Assembly: GCF_030997045.1 (NCBI RefSeq)
Contig: NZ_CP116899.1
Coordinates: forward strand, 3,930,001-3,994,000
Origin: Microbulbifer sp. TB1203
GTDB lineage: Bacteria; Pseudomonadota; Gammaproteobacteria; Pseudomonadales; Cellvibrionaceae
Direction: 5' to 3'
Length of the DNA: 64,000 bases
Positions 1 through 8,251 of this stretch are shown piece after piece. The translations under genes were made by a program, and so were the position numbers. How positions within the stretch are numbered: the first letter of the stretch is position 1; each line of letters opens with the position of its first letter. The notes beneath the pieces were generated by a model that was not told the origin of the DNA, ran no database searches, and saw nothing but the letters and a program-made list of their open reading frames with translations.

Positions 1-378
1 TACACGCCGAAGAAAATCGAGCGGCTGCTGCAGAACCCCGGCATTATCCGCAACCGCCTCAAGGTGGAAGCGGCGGTAAAAAATGCCCGCGCCACCCTGG
101 CCCTGCGCGATGCGGGCAGCAGCCTGTCGGAATTTATGTGGCAATTTACCGACGGCCGGGTAAAGGTGAACCGTCGCCGCAGCATCAAACAGGTACCCGC
201 CACCACTTCAGAGTCCGACGCCATGAGCAAGGCGCTGAAAAAGGCCGGCTTCAGTTTCGTCGGCTCCACTATCATGTACGCACATATGCAGGCCACCGGC
301 ATGGTCAACGATCACCTGGTGAGTTGCCCGGCACATCAGCTCTGTGTAGACGAGGCCGCGGCAAAAAATCTGTTATAA
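1..378 (+). CDS. tag: DNA-3-methyladenine glycosylase I, C-terminal part
   Basis: The window opens inside this gene, and 125 codons remain in frame 1 up to TAA at 376-378. Tag excises 3-methyladenine from alkylated DNA in base-excision repair. The visible part carries the family's conserved C-terminal features: the NPGIIRNRLKVEA stretch, the FMWQF segment, the KKAGFSFVGSTIMYA helix and the GMVNDHLVSCPAH tail, where Cys and His belong to the Tag zinc site. The N-terminus and start lie upstream of the window. Only 28 bases separate it from the MscS gene, so the two may be co-transcribed. Confidence 0.93.
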   Translation, partial: YTPKKIERLLQNPGIIRNRLKVEAAVKNARATLALRDAGSSLSEFMWQFTDGRVKVNRRRSIKQVPATTSESDAMSKALKKAGFSFVGSTIMYAHMQATGMVNDHLVSCPAHQLCVDEAAAKNLL

Positions 379-406
379 ACCTGCGAAATCGACAGGGGGA
401 ACCGGA

Positions 407-1228
407 ATGGATTGGAACGCACTGCTGGAGGAATACTGGCCGCTGGTCAGTATCATAGCGTTGAAAATCATTTGGGCTCTGCTCGCCCTGGTGGCCACCG
501 TACTGGCCGCCGGACTGGCGCGCCGAGGGGTGCGGCGGCTTTCCCGCCGCCTGGACGCCACCCTGATCCCGGTGCTCAGCAATATCGCCGTGTGGGCGGT
601 GTACATCGTCGGCCTGCTGGTGGTATTGGATATCTTCGGGGCCAACACCACCAGCCTGATCGCCCTGCTCGGCGCCGCTGGCCTGGCGGTGGGCCTGGCC
701 CTCAAGGACACCCTGCAGAATATCGCCGCCGGTTTTATCATCCTGGGCCTGCGCCCCTTCCGCGTGGGCGACACCATCCAGTTCGGGGATACCCTGGGCA
801 CGGTTCGCGAGGTGGGCCTGTTCACCACCGAGCTGGACACGGTGGACGGCCTGTATGTCTCGGCTCCCAACAGCGTTATCTGGGGCCAGACTCTCACCAA
901 CTTCAGCCGCAACACCACCCGCCGCATGGAAATCGTGGCGAGCATCGCCTACGGCGACAGTGTCGAAACCGGTATGGGTGTGCTGCGCCGGTTGGTGGAG
1001 CAGGAGCCGCGCATTCTCGATGACCCGGAGCCCACCTACGCGGTGAAGGCGCTGGCGGACAGCGCGGTCAATCTGCAGCTGCGCGCCTGGACCTACACCG
1101 GCGACTACTGGGACGTCTACTGGTCTCTGATGGAGAAGCTCAAGCCGGCGCTGGAGGCCGAGGGCCTGAGTATTCCCTTCCCCCAGCGCGAACTGCATAT
1201 CATCGGCCGCTCTGGGCAACTCCAATAG
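407..1228 (+). CDS. mscS: Small-conductance mechanosensitive channel (MscS family)
   Basis: This 273-residue inner-membrane protein opens under membrane tension to release solutes on osmotic downshock. About three N-terminal membrane helices (residues 10-110) lead into the Gly/Ala-rich pore helix with GLAVGLALKDTLQNIAAG, followed by the MscS beta domain (FRVGDTIQFGDTLGTVREVG, then VSAPNSVIWG). The length matches E. coli MscS (about 286). The ATG at 407 has a GGGGGAA ribosome-binding site. It follows tag closely. Function is clear from the family; nothing in the sequence shows its specific regulation. Confidence 0.93.
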   Translation: MDWNALLEEYWPLVSIIALKIIWALLALVATVLAAGLARRGVRRLSRRLDATLIPVLSNIAVWAVYIVGLLVVLDIFGANTTSLIALLGAAGLAVGLALKDTLQNIAAGFIILGLRPFRVGDTIQFGDTLGTVREVGLFTTELDTVDGLYVSAPNSVIWGQTLTNFSRNTTRRMEIVASIAYGDSVETGMGVLRRLVEQEPRILDDPEPTYAVKALADSAVNLQLRAWTYTGDYWDVYWSLMEKLKPALEAEGLSIPFPQRELHIIGRSGQLQ

Positions 1229-1354
1229 CCGTCCATTTCCGTCGGCTCGGCGCAACCGCGCCGGGCGCCGGGCCCCGCGCAATCGACTCTCCTGCCGTTT
1301 CGTGTCAAAGTACCGCGGTTTTCACTGTGTGCAAAAAATAACCGAGGCAAGACG

Positions 1355-3247
1355 ATGCGAATCACGCAAACCAGCCCCCTGATCCCCACACTGTTGGCCC
1401 TCGCCATCCTCGGCGGATGCCAGCGCGAGGAGAGCACCCAGGCCGATATCAGTGCCCAGTCGGCGCAGGACGCCGCTACGGAAACCACCGCCGCCATCGA
1501 CCCCGCTGCGGAGACGGCGCGCCTGACCGAGTGGCTCGACGAGCGCTATGAGGAACAGCTGCAGTTCAGCCCCACCCAGCTCAGCTACCTGGGCCGCAAG
1601 GAGCTGTACGACCAGATCGACGATTTGAGCGAGGCCGCCGAGGCGCGCAAGCTGGCCTGGCAGGCGAAGACCGTCGAAGAGCTGAAGAAGAACTTCGACT
1701 ACGGGAAGCTGAGCCCGGAGGGCAAAACCTCTTACGATATCTGGGTCTACCAGTACGAACAGGCCAAGGCCGCCGAGCCGTTCAAGCGCCACGGCTATAT
1801 CTTCGAGCAGATGGGCGGCGCCCAGTCGCAGCTGCCCAACTTCCTGCTCAACTTCCACAAGGTGGACAACGCCTCCGATATGGAGGCCTATATCGCCCGT
1901 ATCGGCGGCATCTCCCGCGCCGTCGGCCAGCTGCTGGAGCGCGCCAAGTTGAGCGCCAAAGAGGGTATCCGCCCGCCGCGTTTCGCCTACGAGGGCGCCA
2001 TCGACCAGTCCACCAAACTGATCGCCGGCGCGCCCTTCAATGACGGCGAAGACGCGCCCCTGTGGGCCGGCGCCAAGGAGCAGATCGCCGCGCTGCTGGA
2101 AGCCGGCGAGATTGACCAGAAGCAGGCCGACGCCTTGACCGCAGAAGCACGCAAGGCCCTGGAAACCCAATTCCTGCCCGCCTATCAGGAACTGATCGGC
2201 TGGCTGGAGGCGGATATGCAGAAGGCTTCCGAGGAGCCCCAGGGCGCCAGCAGCCTGCCCGACGGCGAGGCCTACTACAACCAGATGCTGGCCAAGACCA
2301 CCACCACCGAACTGACCGCCGATGAGATCCACCAGATCGGTCTTCAGGAAGTGGCGCGCATTCGCGGCGAGATGGAAACCATTAAAAAGCAGGTGGAGTT
2401 CGAGGGCAGCCTGCAGGACTTCTTTGCCTTCATCCGTGAAGACGACCGGTTCTACTACCCGAATACCGAAGAGGGCCGCCAGGGCTACCTGAAGGACTCC
2501 GAGGCCTTCCTCAACAACATCGGCAAGAAGCTGCCGGACTACTTCGGCCTGCTGCCCAAGGCGGACCTGATCGTCAAGCGCGTGGAAGCCTTCCGCGAGC
2601 AGCCCGGCGGTGCCCAGCACTACTACCCCGGTACCCCGGATGGATCGCGCCCCGGTATTTACTACGCGCACCTGGCCGATATGAGCGCCTACTCCACCAC
2701 CGATATGGAGACCGTCGCCTACCACGAGGGCAACCCCGGCCACCATATGCAGATCTCAATCGCCCAGGAACTGGAGGGCATCCCGCAATTTCGCACCCAG
2801 GCCCACTTCACCGTCTACCAGGAAGGCTGGGCGCTCTACGCGGAAAAACTCTCTAAGGAAATGGGCGCGTTTGAAGATCCCTACAACCTCTTCGGCCACC
2901 TGACCGCGGAAATGTGGCGGGCCATCCGCCTGGTGGTGGACACCGGCCTGCACGCCAAGGGCTGGACCGAGGAACAGGCGGTGCAGTACTTCCTGGAAAA
3001 CTCCGCCATCCCGGAAACCGCCGTGCGCTCCGAAGTGCGCCGCTACCTGGTATGGCCCAGCCAGGCCACCGCCTACAAGATCGGCATGCTGAAAATCATG
3101 GAACTGCGCAAGCAGGCCGAGGAGCAGTTGGGCGATAAGTTCGATATCCGCGGCTTCCACGACACCGTCCTCGGCGGCGGCGCCCTGCCCCTGCCGGTGC
3201 TGGAAAGCCGGGTGGCCCGTTGGGTGGACGAGGTTAAGAGCGCTTAA
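1355..3247 (+). CDS. DUF885 family lipoprotein, putative metal-dependent peptidase
   Basis: The 630-residue product starts with a lipoprotein signal peptide ending in a lipobox (LGGC), so it is probably anchored in the envelope facing the periplasm. The body is a DUF885 domain. It carries the conserved YHEGNPGHHMQ motif (His457 and following) and, downstream, EGWALYAEKL; together these resemble a zinc-peptidase active site. DUF885 proteins are mostly uncharacterised, and carboxypeptidase-like activity is inferred from the motif. The start at 1355 has GAGG about eight bases upstream. A very strong hairpin (3255-3306) follows the stop codon. Confidence 0.85.
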   Translation: MRITQTSPLIPTLLALAILGGCQREESTQADISAQSAQDAATETTAAIDPAAETARLTEWLDERYEEQLQFSPTQLSYLGRKELYDQIDDLSEAAEARKLAWQAKTVEELKKNFDYGKLSPEGKTSYDIWVYQYEQAKAAEPFKRHGYIFEQMGGAQSQLPNFLLNFHKVDNASDMEAYIARIGGISRAVGQLLERAKLSAKEGIRPPRFAYEGAIDQSTKLIAGAPFNDGEDAPLWAGAKEQIAALLEAGEIDQKQADALTAEARKALETQFLPAYQELIGWLEADMQKASEEPQGASSLPDGEAYYNQMLAKTTTTELTADEIHQIGLQEVARIRGEMETIKKQVEFEGSLQDFFAFIREDDRFYYPNTEEGRQGYLKDSEAFLNNIGKKLPDYFGLLPKADLIVKRVEAFREQPGGAQHYYPGTPDGSRPGIYYAHLADMSAYSTTDMETVAYHEGNPGHHMQISIAQELEGIPQFRTQAHFTVYQEGWALYAEKLSKEMGAFEDPYNLFGHLTAEMWRAIRLVVDTGLHAKGWTEEQAVQYFLENSAIPETAVRSEVRRYLVWPSQATAYKIGMLKIMELRKQAEEQLGDKFDIRGFHDTVLGGGALPLPVLESRVARWVDEVKSA

Positions 3248-3618
3248 CCCAGAACTCCCCCTTGCCTCCCCTCTCCCGCAAGCGGGAGAGGGGAGGCAAG
3301 GGGGAGAGGGAAACCAGCCAAGGGCCATGCGCCTGAAGAAAACTTTTACCCACACCCATACCGCCCACGGTTTCCGCTGTGGCTCACTCCCTTCCACTAT
3401 TATCCGCTGCCACAATAAACAGCGCTTACTTCGCGCATATCGCCTGCCGATAGAGTTTCTGTTCCTGTGTGATATCGTACTCACTCTCGCCAGGTGACGA
3501 TGCAAATTCTCAACCAGCTGTTCAGTGCAGTCGTTGGTATCGTGTCGGTCGGCTCCGCTGAGAGCCGCAGAAATTCCCGGCGGTAAGTACCGGTTATGTT
3601 GAGTGAAGGAATTCGAAA
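3248..3618. other. Intergenic stretch, 371 bp
   Basis: Apart from the 25-bp-arm palindrome at its left end, I see no gene here. The right part precedes the zinc-ribbon gene and ends with an AAGGAA ribosome-binding site. Minus-strand open frames through it have no recognisable protein content. Confidence 0.6.
3255..3306. repeat. Perfect 25-bp inverted repeat with 2-nt loop
   Basis: The left arm (3255-3279) and right arm (3282-3306) are perfect reverse complements around a 2-base AA spacer. The arms consist of CTCCCC-type tracts, and related CCCCTCTCCCGC sequence recurs near 10930. It lies 7 bases after the DUF885 stop codon. It could act as a 3' stabiliser or a factor-dependent terminator, but no T-tract follows. 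It is better read as a dispersed palindromic repeat. Confidence 0.8.
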
Positions 3619-4179
3619 ATGCGCAAATGTACAAGCTGTAACAATGGCGTGCTGAAGCCTCATTTCCTGGATGAGCTGTTCCGTGCCCATACCTGCTCCG
3701 CCTGCGGCGGCAACTGGATTCTGATTGAGGATTATGTGGCCTGGAAGGAACACAACCCGCAGCACACCTTTCCCAGTGGCCTGGATTTCGCGCAGGTGGA
3801 TGCGGCGGACTCCAGGAAGGCGCTGCTTTGTCCGGTTTCCGGTGCAATCATGCAGAAATTTCGCATCTCCTCCCGCAGTGATCGCCGTGTGGACTACAGT
3901 CCCGCCGTCGGAGGCCTGTGGCTGGACAAGGGTGAGTGGGAACTGCTGAAAAGCGAAGGCCTGGCCGGCTCCCTCAATGCCGTAGTCACGCACCAGTGGC
4001 AGCATAAGGTGCGGCAGGAGAGCGCCCGCGAGACCTTCTCGGAAATCTACCGGCAGAAGTTCGGAGAAGAGGTCTACGAAGAAATCAGGGACTTGCGTAC
4101 CTGGCTACAGGCACAGCCGCAAAAGGCCGACCTGCGCGCTTATCTGCTGGCGGAAGACCCCTACTCCGCCGAAAAATAG
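3619..4179 (+). CDS. Zinc-ribbon (zf-TFIIB-like) protein
   Basis: This 186-residue cytoplasmic protein has an N-terminal four-cysteine zinc ribbon (C4, C7, C26, C29: CTSC then CSAC). A second, incomplete copy around residues 75-115 (CPVSGAIM through GGLWLDKGEWELLK) keeps the GLWLDKGE signature of the zf-TFIIB family but only one cysteine. The C-terminal 60 residues are charged and probably helical. Proteins of this kind are widespread in proteobacteria without an assigned function. AAGGAA lies upstream of the ATG. Confidence 0.7.
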   Translation: MRKCTSCNNGVLKPHFLDELFRAHTCSACGGNWILIEDYVAWKEHNPQHTFPSGLDFAQVDAADSRKALLCPVSGAIMQKFRISSRSDRRVDYSPAVGGLWLDKGEWELLKSEGLAGSLNAVVTHQWQHKVRQESARETFSEIYRQKFGEEVYEEIRDLRTWLQAQPQKADLRAYLLAEDPYSAEK

Positions 4180-4242
4180 CCTGGTTTCGGGGAAAGTCTT
4201 TCACGCACGATTCCTAGAGATGCCATAAATCCTGGTGCTGTT

Positions 4243-4749
4243 ATGAGCGAGATTAATATCAGGCAGGTTGTCAAATCCGATGTGCCGACAATCTGCTCAA
4301 TCTACAATCACTATGTGCTGAACTCGATCGTTACCTTCGAAGAATCGGAAGTCTCCGTCCCGGAAATGGAAGAGCGTATTTCTGAGATTGAGCATTCCGG
4401 CCTTCCCTGGCTGGTGGCAGAACATTCCGGGGAGGTTCTAGGTTACGCCTACGCCTCAAAGTGGAAAGGGCGGTGTGCCTACCGCTTCTCGGTGGAGAGT
4501 ACGGTTTATCTTGCCCAGGGAGCTGGGGGAAAAGGCATCGGAAGCCTGCTGTATCAAGCGCTGCTCGATGCACTGGCAGAAAAGGGATTACATTCTGTTA
4601 TCGGTGGGGTCGCTCTGCCAAACCCGGCGAGTGTGGCCCTGCATGAAAAGCTCGGCATGGAAAAAGTCGCCCACTTCAGGGAGGTCGGATTCAAGTTCGA
4701 CCAGTGGATTGATGTGGGCTATTGGCAGAAAACCCTGGACCGTGCCTGA
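4243..4749 (+). CDS. GNAT N-acetyltransferase, phosphinothricin-acetyltransferase-like
   Basis: The 168-residue protein is a single GNAT domain of the Pat/MnaT subgroup, which acetylates the amino group of small amino-acid-like substrates such as methionine sulfone or phosphinothricin. Family features visible are the N-terminal IRQVVKSDVPTICSIYNHYV, the VESTVYLAQGAGGKGIGSLL acetyl-CoA loop (an R/Q-x-x-G-x-G/A variant), and ALPNPASVALHEKLGMEKVAHFREVGFKF near the C-terminus. The length is typical. The true substrate cannot be read from sequence. Confidence 0.85.
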   Translation: MSEINIRQVVKSDVPTICSIYNHYVLNSIVTFEESEVSVPEMEERISEIEHSGLPWLVAEHSGEVLGYAYASKWKGRCAYRFSVESTVYLAQGAGGKGIGSLLYQALLDALAEKGLHSVIGGVALPNPASVALHEKLGMEKVAHFREVGFKFDQWIDVGYWQKTLDRA

Positions 4750-4799
4750 CTTTTTTTGCAAAGGGCTGATATTTACAAAACAGAGTTAGAGAATGTCCG

Positions 4800-5390
4800 A
4801 TGAATAAAACGGACCTCGCCTTCAGTGCCCTGCGGAACGCCCTGTCTTCCTACTATCCCCTGTCCGAAGAAACCTGGTCGGCCTTCAAAGCGATCTGCAA
4901 ATACCGGGAGCCGCAAAAAAGCGAGATCCTCTACCTGGCGGGCGAGGTGCCCGCGACATTCTCGTTCGTCTACTCGGGACTGTTCCGCGTCTTTACCGTG
5001 GATAACAAAGGCAACGAATACAACAAGAATTTTTTCGATGAGGGAAAGTTTCCCGGCGCCATGACCGCGCTGCTGAAGTCGGAGCCCTCGGAATTCACCA
5101 TCGAGGCGCTGGAAGATTCAGCCATTATAGAAATCCACTTCCAAAGGTTTCGGCAATTGCTGCTGGAACGGGACGACCTCAAGATGTTCCAGATCCACTA
5201 CCTGGAGAGGAACTGGTTGCTGGCCAAAGATGCCCGCGAAGTGGAAATAGTCCAGGAGGACGCCGCACAGCGCTACCGGCGCTTCCTGCGCGAGTTTCCC
5301 ACCTTGGCCGGCCGGCTGCCCCAGTATCATATTGCCTCCCACTTGGGCATCACGCCCACCCAGCTCAGTCGCGTAAGAAAAAACCTGTAG
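4800..5390 (+). CDS. Crp/Fnr family transcriptional regulator
   Basis: The 196-residue protein has a cyclic-nucleotide-binding-like beta-barrel (about residues 25-115, including ILYLAGEVPATFSFVYSGLFRVF) followed by a dimer helix. A short C-terminal helix-turn-helix ends in LASHLGITPTQLSRVRK-type sequence (IASHLGITPTQLSRVRKNL). There is no N-terminal cysteine cluster, so it is not an FNR-type oxygen sensor. The ligand is unknown. It sits just upstream of the nitroreductase-transporter-GNAT-hydrolase run in the same direction and may control it; an inverted repeat lies in the gap. Confidence 0.85.
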   Translation: MNKTDLAFSALRNALSSYYPLSEETWSAFKAICKYREPQKSEILYLAGEVPATFSFVYSGLFRVFTVDNKGNEYNKNFFDEGKFPGAMTALLKSEPSEFTIEALEDSAIIEIHFQRFRQLLLERDDLKMFQIHYLERNWLLAKDAREVEIVQEDAAQRYRRFLREFPTLAGRLPQYHIASHLGITPTQLSRVRKNL

Positions 5391-5433
5391 TTTCTCAACC
5401 TATGTAAATGAAGCTTCCCGTCCTTCTCCCTAT

Positions 5434-5466
5434 CCTGTTCATCACAGCGTCAATAACCGGAACAGG
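5434..5466. promoter_or_regulatory. Inverted repeat upstream of nitroreductase gene, possible operator
   Basis: CCTGTTC (5434-5440) and GAACAGG (5460-5466) form a 7-bp inverted repeat with a 19-base spacer. The second arm ends about 15 bases before the nitroreductase start. It lies between the Crp/Fnr-type regulator gene and the next gene, so it could be its operator. That is inference; the arms are short and wide apart. Confidence 0.3.
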
Positions 5467-5480
5467 TAAGGAGAAAGGGG

Positions 5481-6107
5481 ATGGATGTACTGGAAGCGTT
5501 GAACTGGCGTTACGCGGTCCGGCAGTTTTCGGATGAACGGATCGACGAGGCGCAGCTGCAACAACTGCTGACCGCCACCCGTATGAGCGCGTCGTCCTAC
5601 GGCCTGCAGCCCTATCGGCTGATCGTGGTGGAGTCTGAGGAAATGCGCCGGCGCCTCCTATCTCATTCGATGGGGCAGGAGAAGGTGGTGCGCTGCTCGC
5701 ACCTGGTTGTCTTTGCCGCCCGGACGGACCTCGGCGAGCGGATGGTGGACCGCTATATGGAGCGGTTTGCCCAGGTGCGCGGTGTCCCGTTGAACGAACT
5801 GCGGAAAATGTCTGATCACTTCAAGAGCGCGCTGGCGGCCAGGACGCCGGAGCAGAACCTGCAATGGGCGCACCGGCAGACCTATCTCGCGCTGGGAAAT
5901 TTCCTGACCTGCGCTGCGCTGATGGGGATAGACAGCTGCCCCATGGAGGGTTTTGAAGCCGAGGGCTACGATCGGGTGTTGGGGCTGGCCGAACAGGGCC
6001 TGACCACCTCGGTGATCAGCGCCATTGGTCGTCGCGATCCGGAAGATGTCAGCGCCGGCCTTCAAAAGGTGCGTTTCGAGCATCGCGATGTGGTCGAAGT
6101 GATCTAG
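5481..6107 (+). CDS. Nitroreductase family NAD(P)H-dependent flavin oxidoreductase
   Basis: This 208-residue protein matches the FMN-dependent nitroreductase/NfsB family in length and layout. It has an N-terminal ALNWRYAVRQFSDERID with the conserved Arg that contacts FMN phosphate, then SSYGLQPYRLIVVES and a C-terminal region around AIGRRDPEDVS. Such enzymes reduce nitro compounds, quinones or flavins using NAD(P)H. The start has AAGGAGAAAGGGG just upstream. Its stop codon overlaps the next gene's GTG by one base, so these genes form an operon. Confidence 0.88.
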   Translation: MDVLEALNWRYAVRQFSDERIDEAQLQQLLTATRMSASSYGLQPYRLIVVESEEMRRRLLSHSMGQEKVVRCSHLVVFAARTDLGERMVDRYMERFAQVRGVPLNELRKMSDHFKSALAARTPEQNLQWAHRQTYLALGNFLTCAALMGIDSCPMEGFEAEGYDRVLGLAEQGLTTSVISAIGRRDPEDVSAGLQKVRFEHRDVVEVI

Positions 6108-6547
6108 TGGGCTATCTATCGCTACTGGCGCTGACGGCGGGGGCGGCCATTGCAGTGCAGGCCAGCATGAACGCGCAGCTGGGTGTACTGCTCAGGAATT
6201 CGCTGCTGGGCACCTCCGTGGCCTTCGCCACCAGCTTCCTGCTCTCACTGCTCGCGGTGGTGGTATCCACCCGGCAGTACCCGCAGATGGAATCCATCCA
6301 GGCCGTGCCTTTCTATCTCTGGTTCGGCGGGGTCCTGAGTGCCTTCGGCGTGGGCATGTTCTATTTCCTGATTCCGAGAATGGGCGTGGGGTCCATGATG
6401 TCCTATGCGCTCACCGGGCAGATCCTGGTTGCCGTTGCCGCCAGCCACTTCGGTTGGTTCGACCTCCCCACCAAACCTGTAAGCCCGGCCAGGGCCCTCG
6501 GCGTTTCGGCGCTGGTGGTGGGCATAGTACTGATTAATTGGGAGTGA
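6107..6547 (+). CDS. DMT-family transporter of the YdcZ (DUF606) type
   Basis: The 146-residue, very hydrophobic protein has four to five predicted membrane helices and the conserved N-terminal ALTAGAAIAVQASMNAQLG stretch of the YdcZ/DUF606 half-size transporters. Members belong to the drug/metabolite transporter superfamily and normally pair as dimers. It begins with GTG inside the stop of the nitroreductase gene (TAGTG), showing translational coupling. The transported compound is unknown. A GNAT gene follows after 4 bases. Confidence 0.82.
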   Translation: MGYLSLLALTAGAAIAVQASMNAQLGVLLRNSLLGTSVAFATSFLLSLLAVVVSTRQYPQMESIQAVPFYLWFGGVLSAFGVGMFYFLIPRMGVGSMMSYALTGQILVAVAASHFGWFDLPTKPVSPARALGVSALVVGIVLINWE

Positions 6548-6551
6548 TCGC

Positions 6552-7274
6552 GTGGACAATAAAGCATTGGACAAGGCGAATATCGACAACCTGACCGCGC
6601 TGTGGCGGGCCATGGGCACCCGCGCTGATTCCGGCATTGCGGGGATGCATGCCTCCGCCGGCTGGCCCAATCGCTGCTGGTTCGACTGGGGCGAGGAACC
6701 GACTGCGCCAGAAGACGATTTACTGGCACAGTTGCCCCCTCAGGCCACGGTGCCGCTCTGGGCAGCGGACGAGAGAAACAGCCCGCTGGAGCGGGCTTTG
6801 GTAAGCAACGGATTTGCCGTCTGCCTGGAGCAGAGGGCCATGCATTTAAATCTGCACAGTTGGGCCGGTGCCTCCCCCGGGGAGCTGCGACTATCCAGGG
6901 TGGCTTCATTGCCGCAGGTGGAATCCTGGACCGACGTCTGCAGCCGCGCCTTTGGCTACCCAATAGAGGTTGCGGTGATTCAGCGGATTGCCAAGGACCC
7001 CGCCGTGCGTTTGCTGCAGGCCCGCATCGAAAAGAAAGTGGTGGCCACCGCCCTGCTCTACAAAACAGGTACGGTAATCGGCGTCCATCAGGTTGGGGTT
7101 CCGCCGGAATATCGGGGCAAAGGTATCGCCGGCACCCTGATGCGAAATATCCTCACCACCTGTCGGGAGTGGCAGGGCCGGTTTGTTACCCTGCAGGCCT
7201 CCGCCGCCGGCGAGGGTCTGTACCGGAAACTGGGTTTTGAGTTGCGGTTCAGAATCGATAGCTACCGGAGGTAA
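6552..7274 (+). CDS. GNAT family N-acetyltransferase
   Basis: The 240-residue protein has a divergent N-terminal half (residues 1-115) and a recognisable GNAT acetyl-CoA-binding core in the C-terminal half: VGVPPEYRGKGIAGTLM (motif A, about residues 183-199) followed by AGEGLYRKLGFE. The acceptor is unknown. It starts with GTG at 6552, 4 bases after the transporter gene, preceded by GGGAGTGA. The next gene's ribosome-binding site lies within its last codons, so it belongs to the same operon. Confidence 0.82.
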   Translation: MDNKALDKANIDNLTALWRAMGTRADSGIAGMHASAGWPNRCWFDWGEEPTAPEDDLLAQLPPQATVPLWAADERNSPLERALVSNGFAVCLEQRAMHLNLHSWAGASPGELRLSRVASLPQVESWTDVCSRAFGYPIEVAVIQRIAKDPAVRLLQARIEKKVVATALLYKTGTVIGVHQVGVPPEYRGKGIAGTLMRNILTTCREWQGRFVTLQASAAGEGLYRKLGFELRFRIDSYRR

Positions 7275-7278
7275 GGTC

Positions 7279-8100
7279 GTGGATTACTATGATCCGCTAC
7301 TGCAGCACGGCAGTGGCGAAACACTGAAAGTCAGCGGCGGTATCGAGGTGGTGGAAGCGAATGTGGCGGTGGAGACGCCCGATGGCGAGGCCGATTGCTA
7401 TTTCGTACACCCGGCAAAAGGACGGCACGCTGCAGTTATCCTGTGGCCGGATATTTTCGGCATGCGTACGGCATTCCGCCAGATGGGCAAGCGCCTCGCC
7501 GGGTCCGGCTACTCGGTTCTGGTGGTCGATCCCTATTACCGAACCATGAATGATCAGCTGATCCCCGACGACACAATGGTTATCGATCCACAGCTGCGCC
7601 AGAAGATTTTCCCCAAAGCGAGGGAGCAGGCTGCGACCCTGTCGCCGGGTACCTGTGTGACAGATGGCCGCGCTTTCGTCGAGTTTCTCGACCAGCAGCC
7701 GTCGGTGGACACCGGGAGAAAAATCGGCATTATGGGCTACTGCATGACCGGCTCCTATAGCTTCAGACTGGCGGCGGATATGTCGGAGCGTATCGGTGCG
7801 GGTGCCTCCTTCCACGGCGGCGGTCTGGTGACCGATAAGGCTGATAGCCCCCATCTCCTCGTGCCGGAAACAAAGGCCGGATTTCTGGTGGCAATTGCGG
7901 AGAACGATGACGAACGCGATCCCCAGGCCAAAGTCGAGTTGCGCAAGGCCTTTGACAGCGCCGGCGTACCGGCCGAGACCGAGGTCTATGAAGGCGCACA
8001 CCACGGCTGGTGCCCGCCGGACTCCGCAGTCTATAACCAAGCCCAGGCGGAGCGCGCCTGGCGCCGGATGCTGGCACTGTTTGAACACAACCTCGTCTGA
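7279..8100 (+). CDS. Dienelactone hydrolase family protein
   Basis: This is an alpha/beta hydrolase of the dienelactone hydrolase family, 273 residues from the GTG at 7279. I prefer that start to the in-frame ATG-like codon further upstream because GGAGG lies 7 bases before it and it avoids a long overlap. The nucleophile is Cys155 in GYCMTGSYSF, and the catalytic His is in GAHHGWCPP (His241/242). An Asp in the AENDDERDP region would complete the triad. The physiological ester or lactone is not evident. It is the last gene of the 5.5-8.1 kb operon. Confidence 0.88.
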   Translation: MDYYDPLLQHGSGETLKVSGGIEVVEANVAVETPDGEADCYFVHPAKGRHAAVILWPDIFGMRTAFRQMGKRLAGSGYSVLVVDPYYRTMNDQLIPDDTMVIDPQLRQKIFPKAREQAATLSPGTCVTDGRAFVEFLDQQPSVDTGRKIGIMGYCMTGSYSFRLAADMSERIGAGASFHGGGLVTDKADSPHLLVPETKAGFLVAIAENDDERDPQAKVELRKAFDSAGVPAETEVYEGAHHGWCPPDSAVYNQAQAERAWRRMLALFEHNLV

Positions 8101-8119
8101 CAGGGGGCCAGTTGAGGGT

Positions 8120-8239
8120 CACTGTGCGCAGAAAAAGTCCAGTGTCTGCCTTCCCCCACTGTGGATAGCCATCGGTTTGGCGTTTTGGGCACTTGTCGGA
8201 TTTGGCCTCTATGGAGCTTTTGTAGGAACCCCGTTATAG
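8120..8239 (+). other. Short open frame with one membrane-like helix, no good start
   Basis: The frame ending at TAG 8237-8239 encodes a hydrophobic segment (PPLWIAIGLAFWALVGFGLY) and a short tail. No ATG, GTG or TTG with a ribosome-binding site precedes the hydrophobic part in this frame; only CTG (at the Leu before Trp) is available. It could be a tiny membrane peptide or the remnant of a lost gene. Confidence 0.25.
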
Positions 8240-8251
8240 AGTTTTTTTCCT

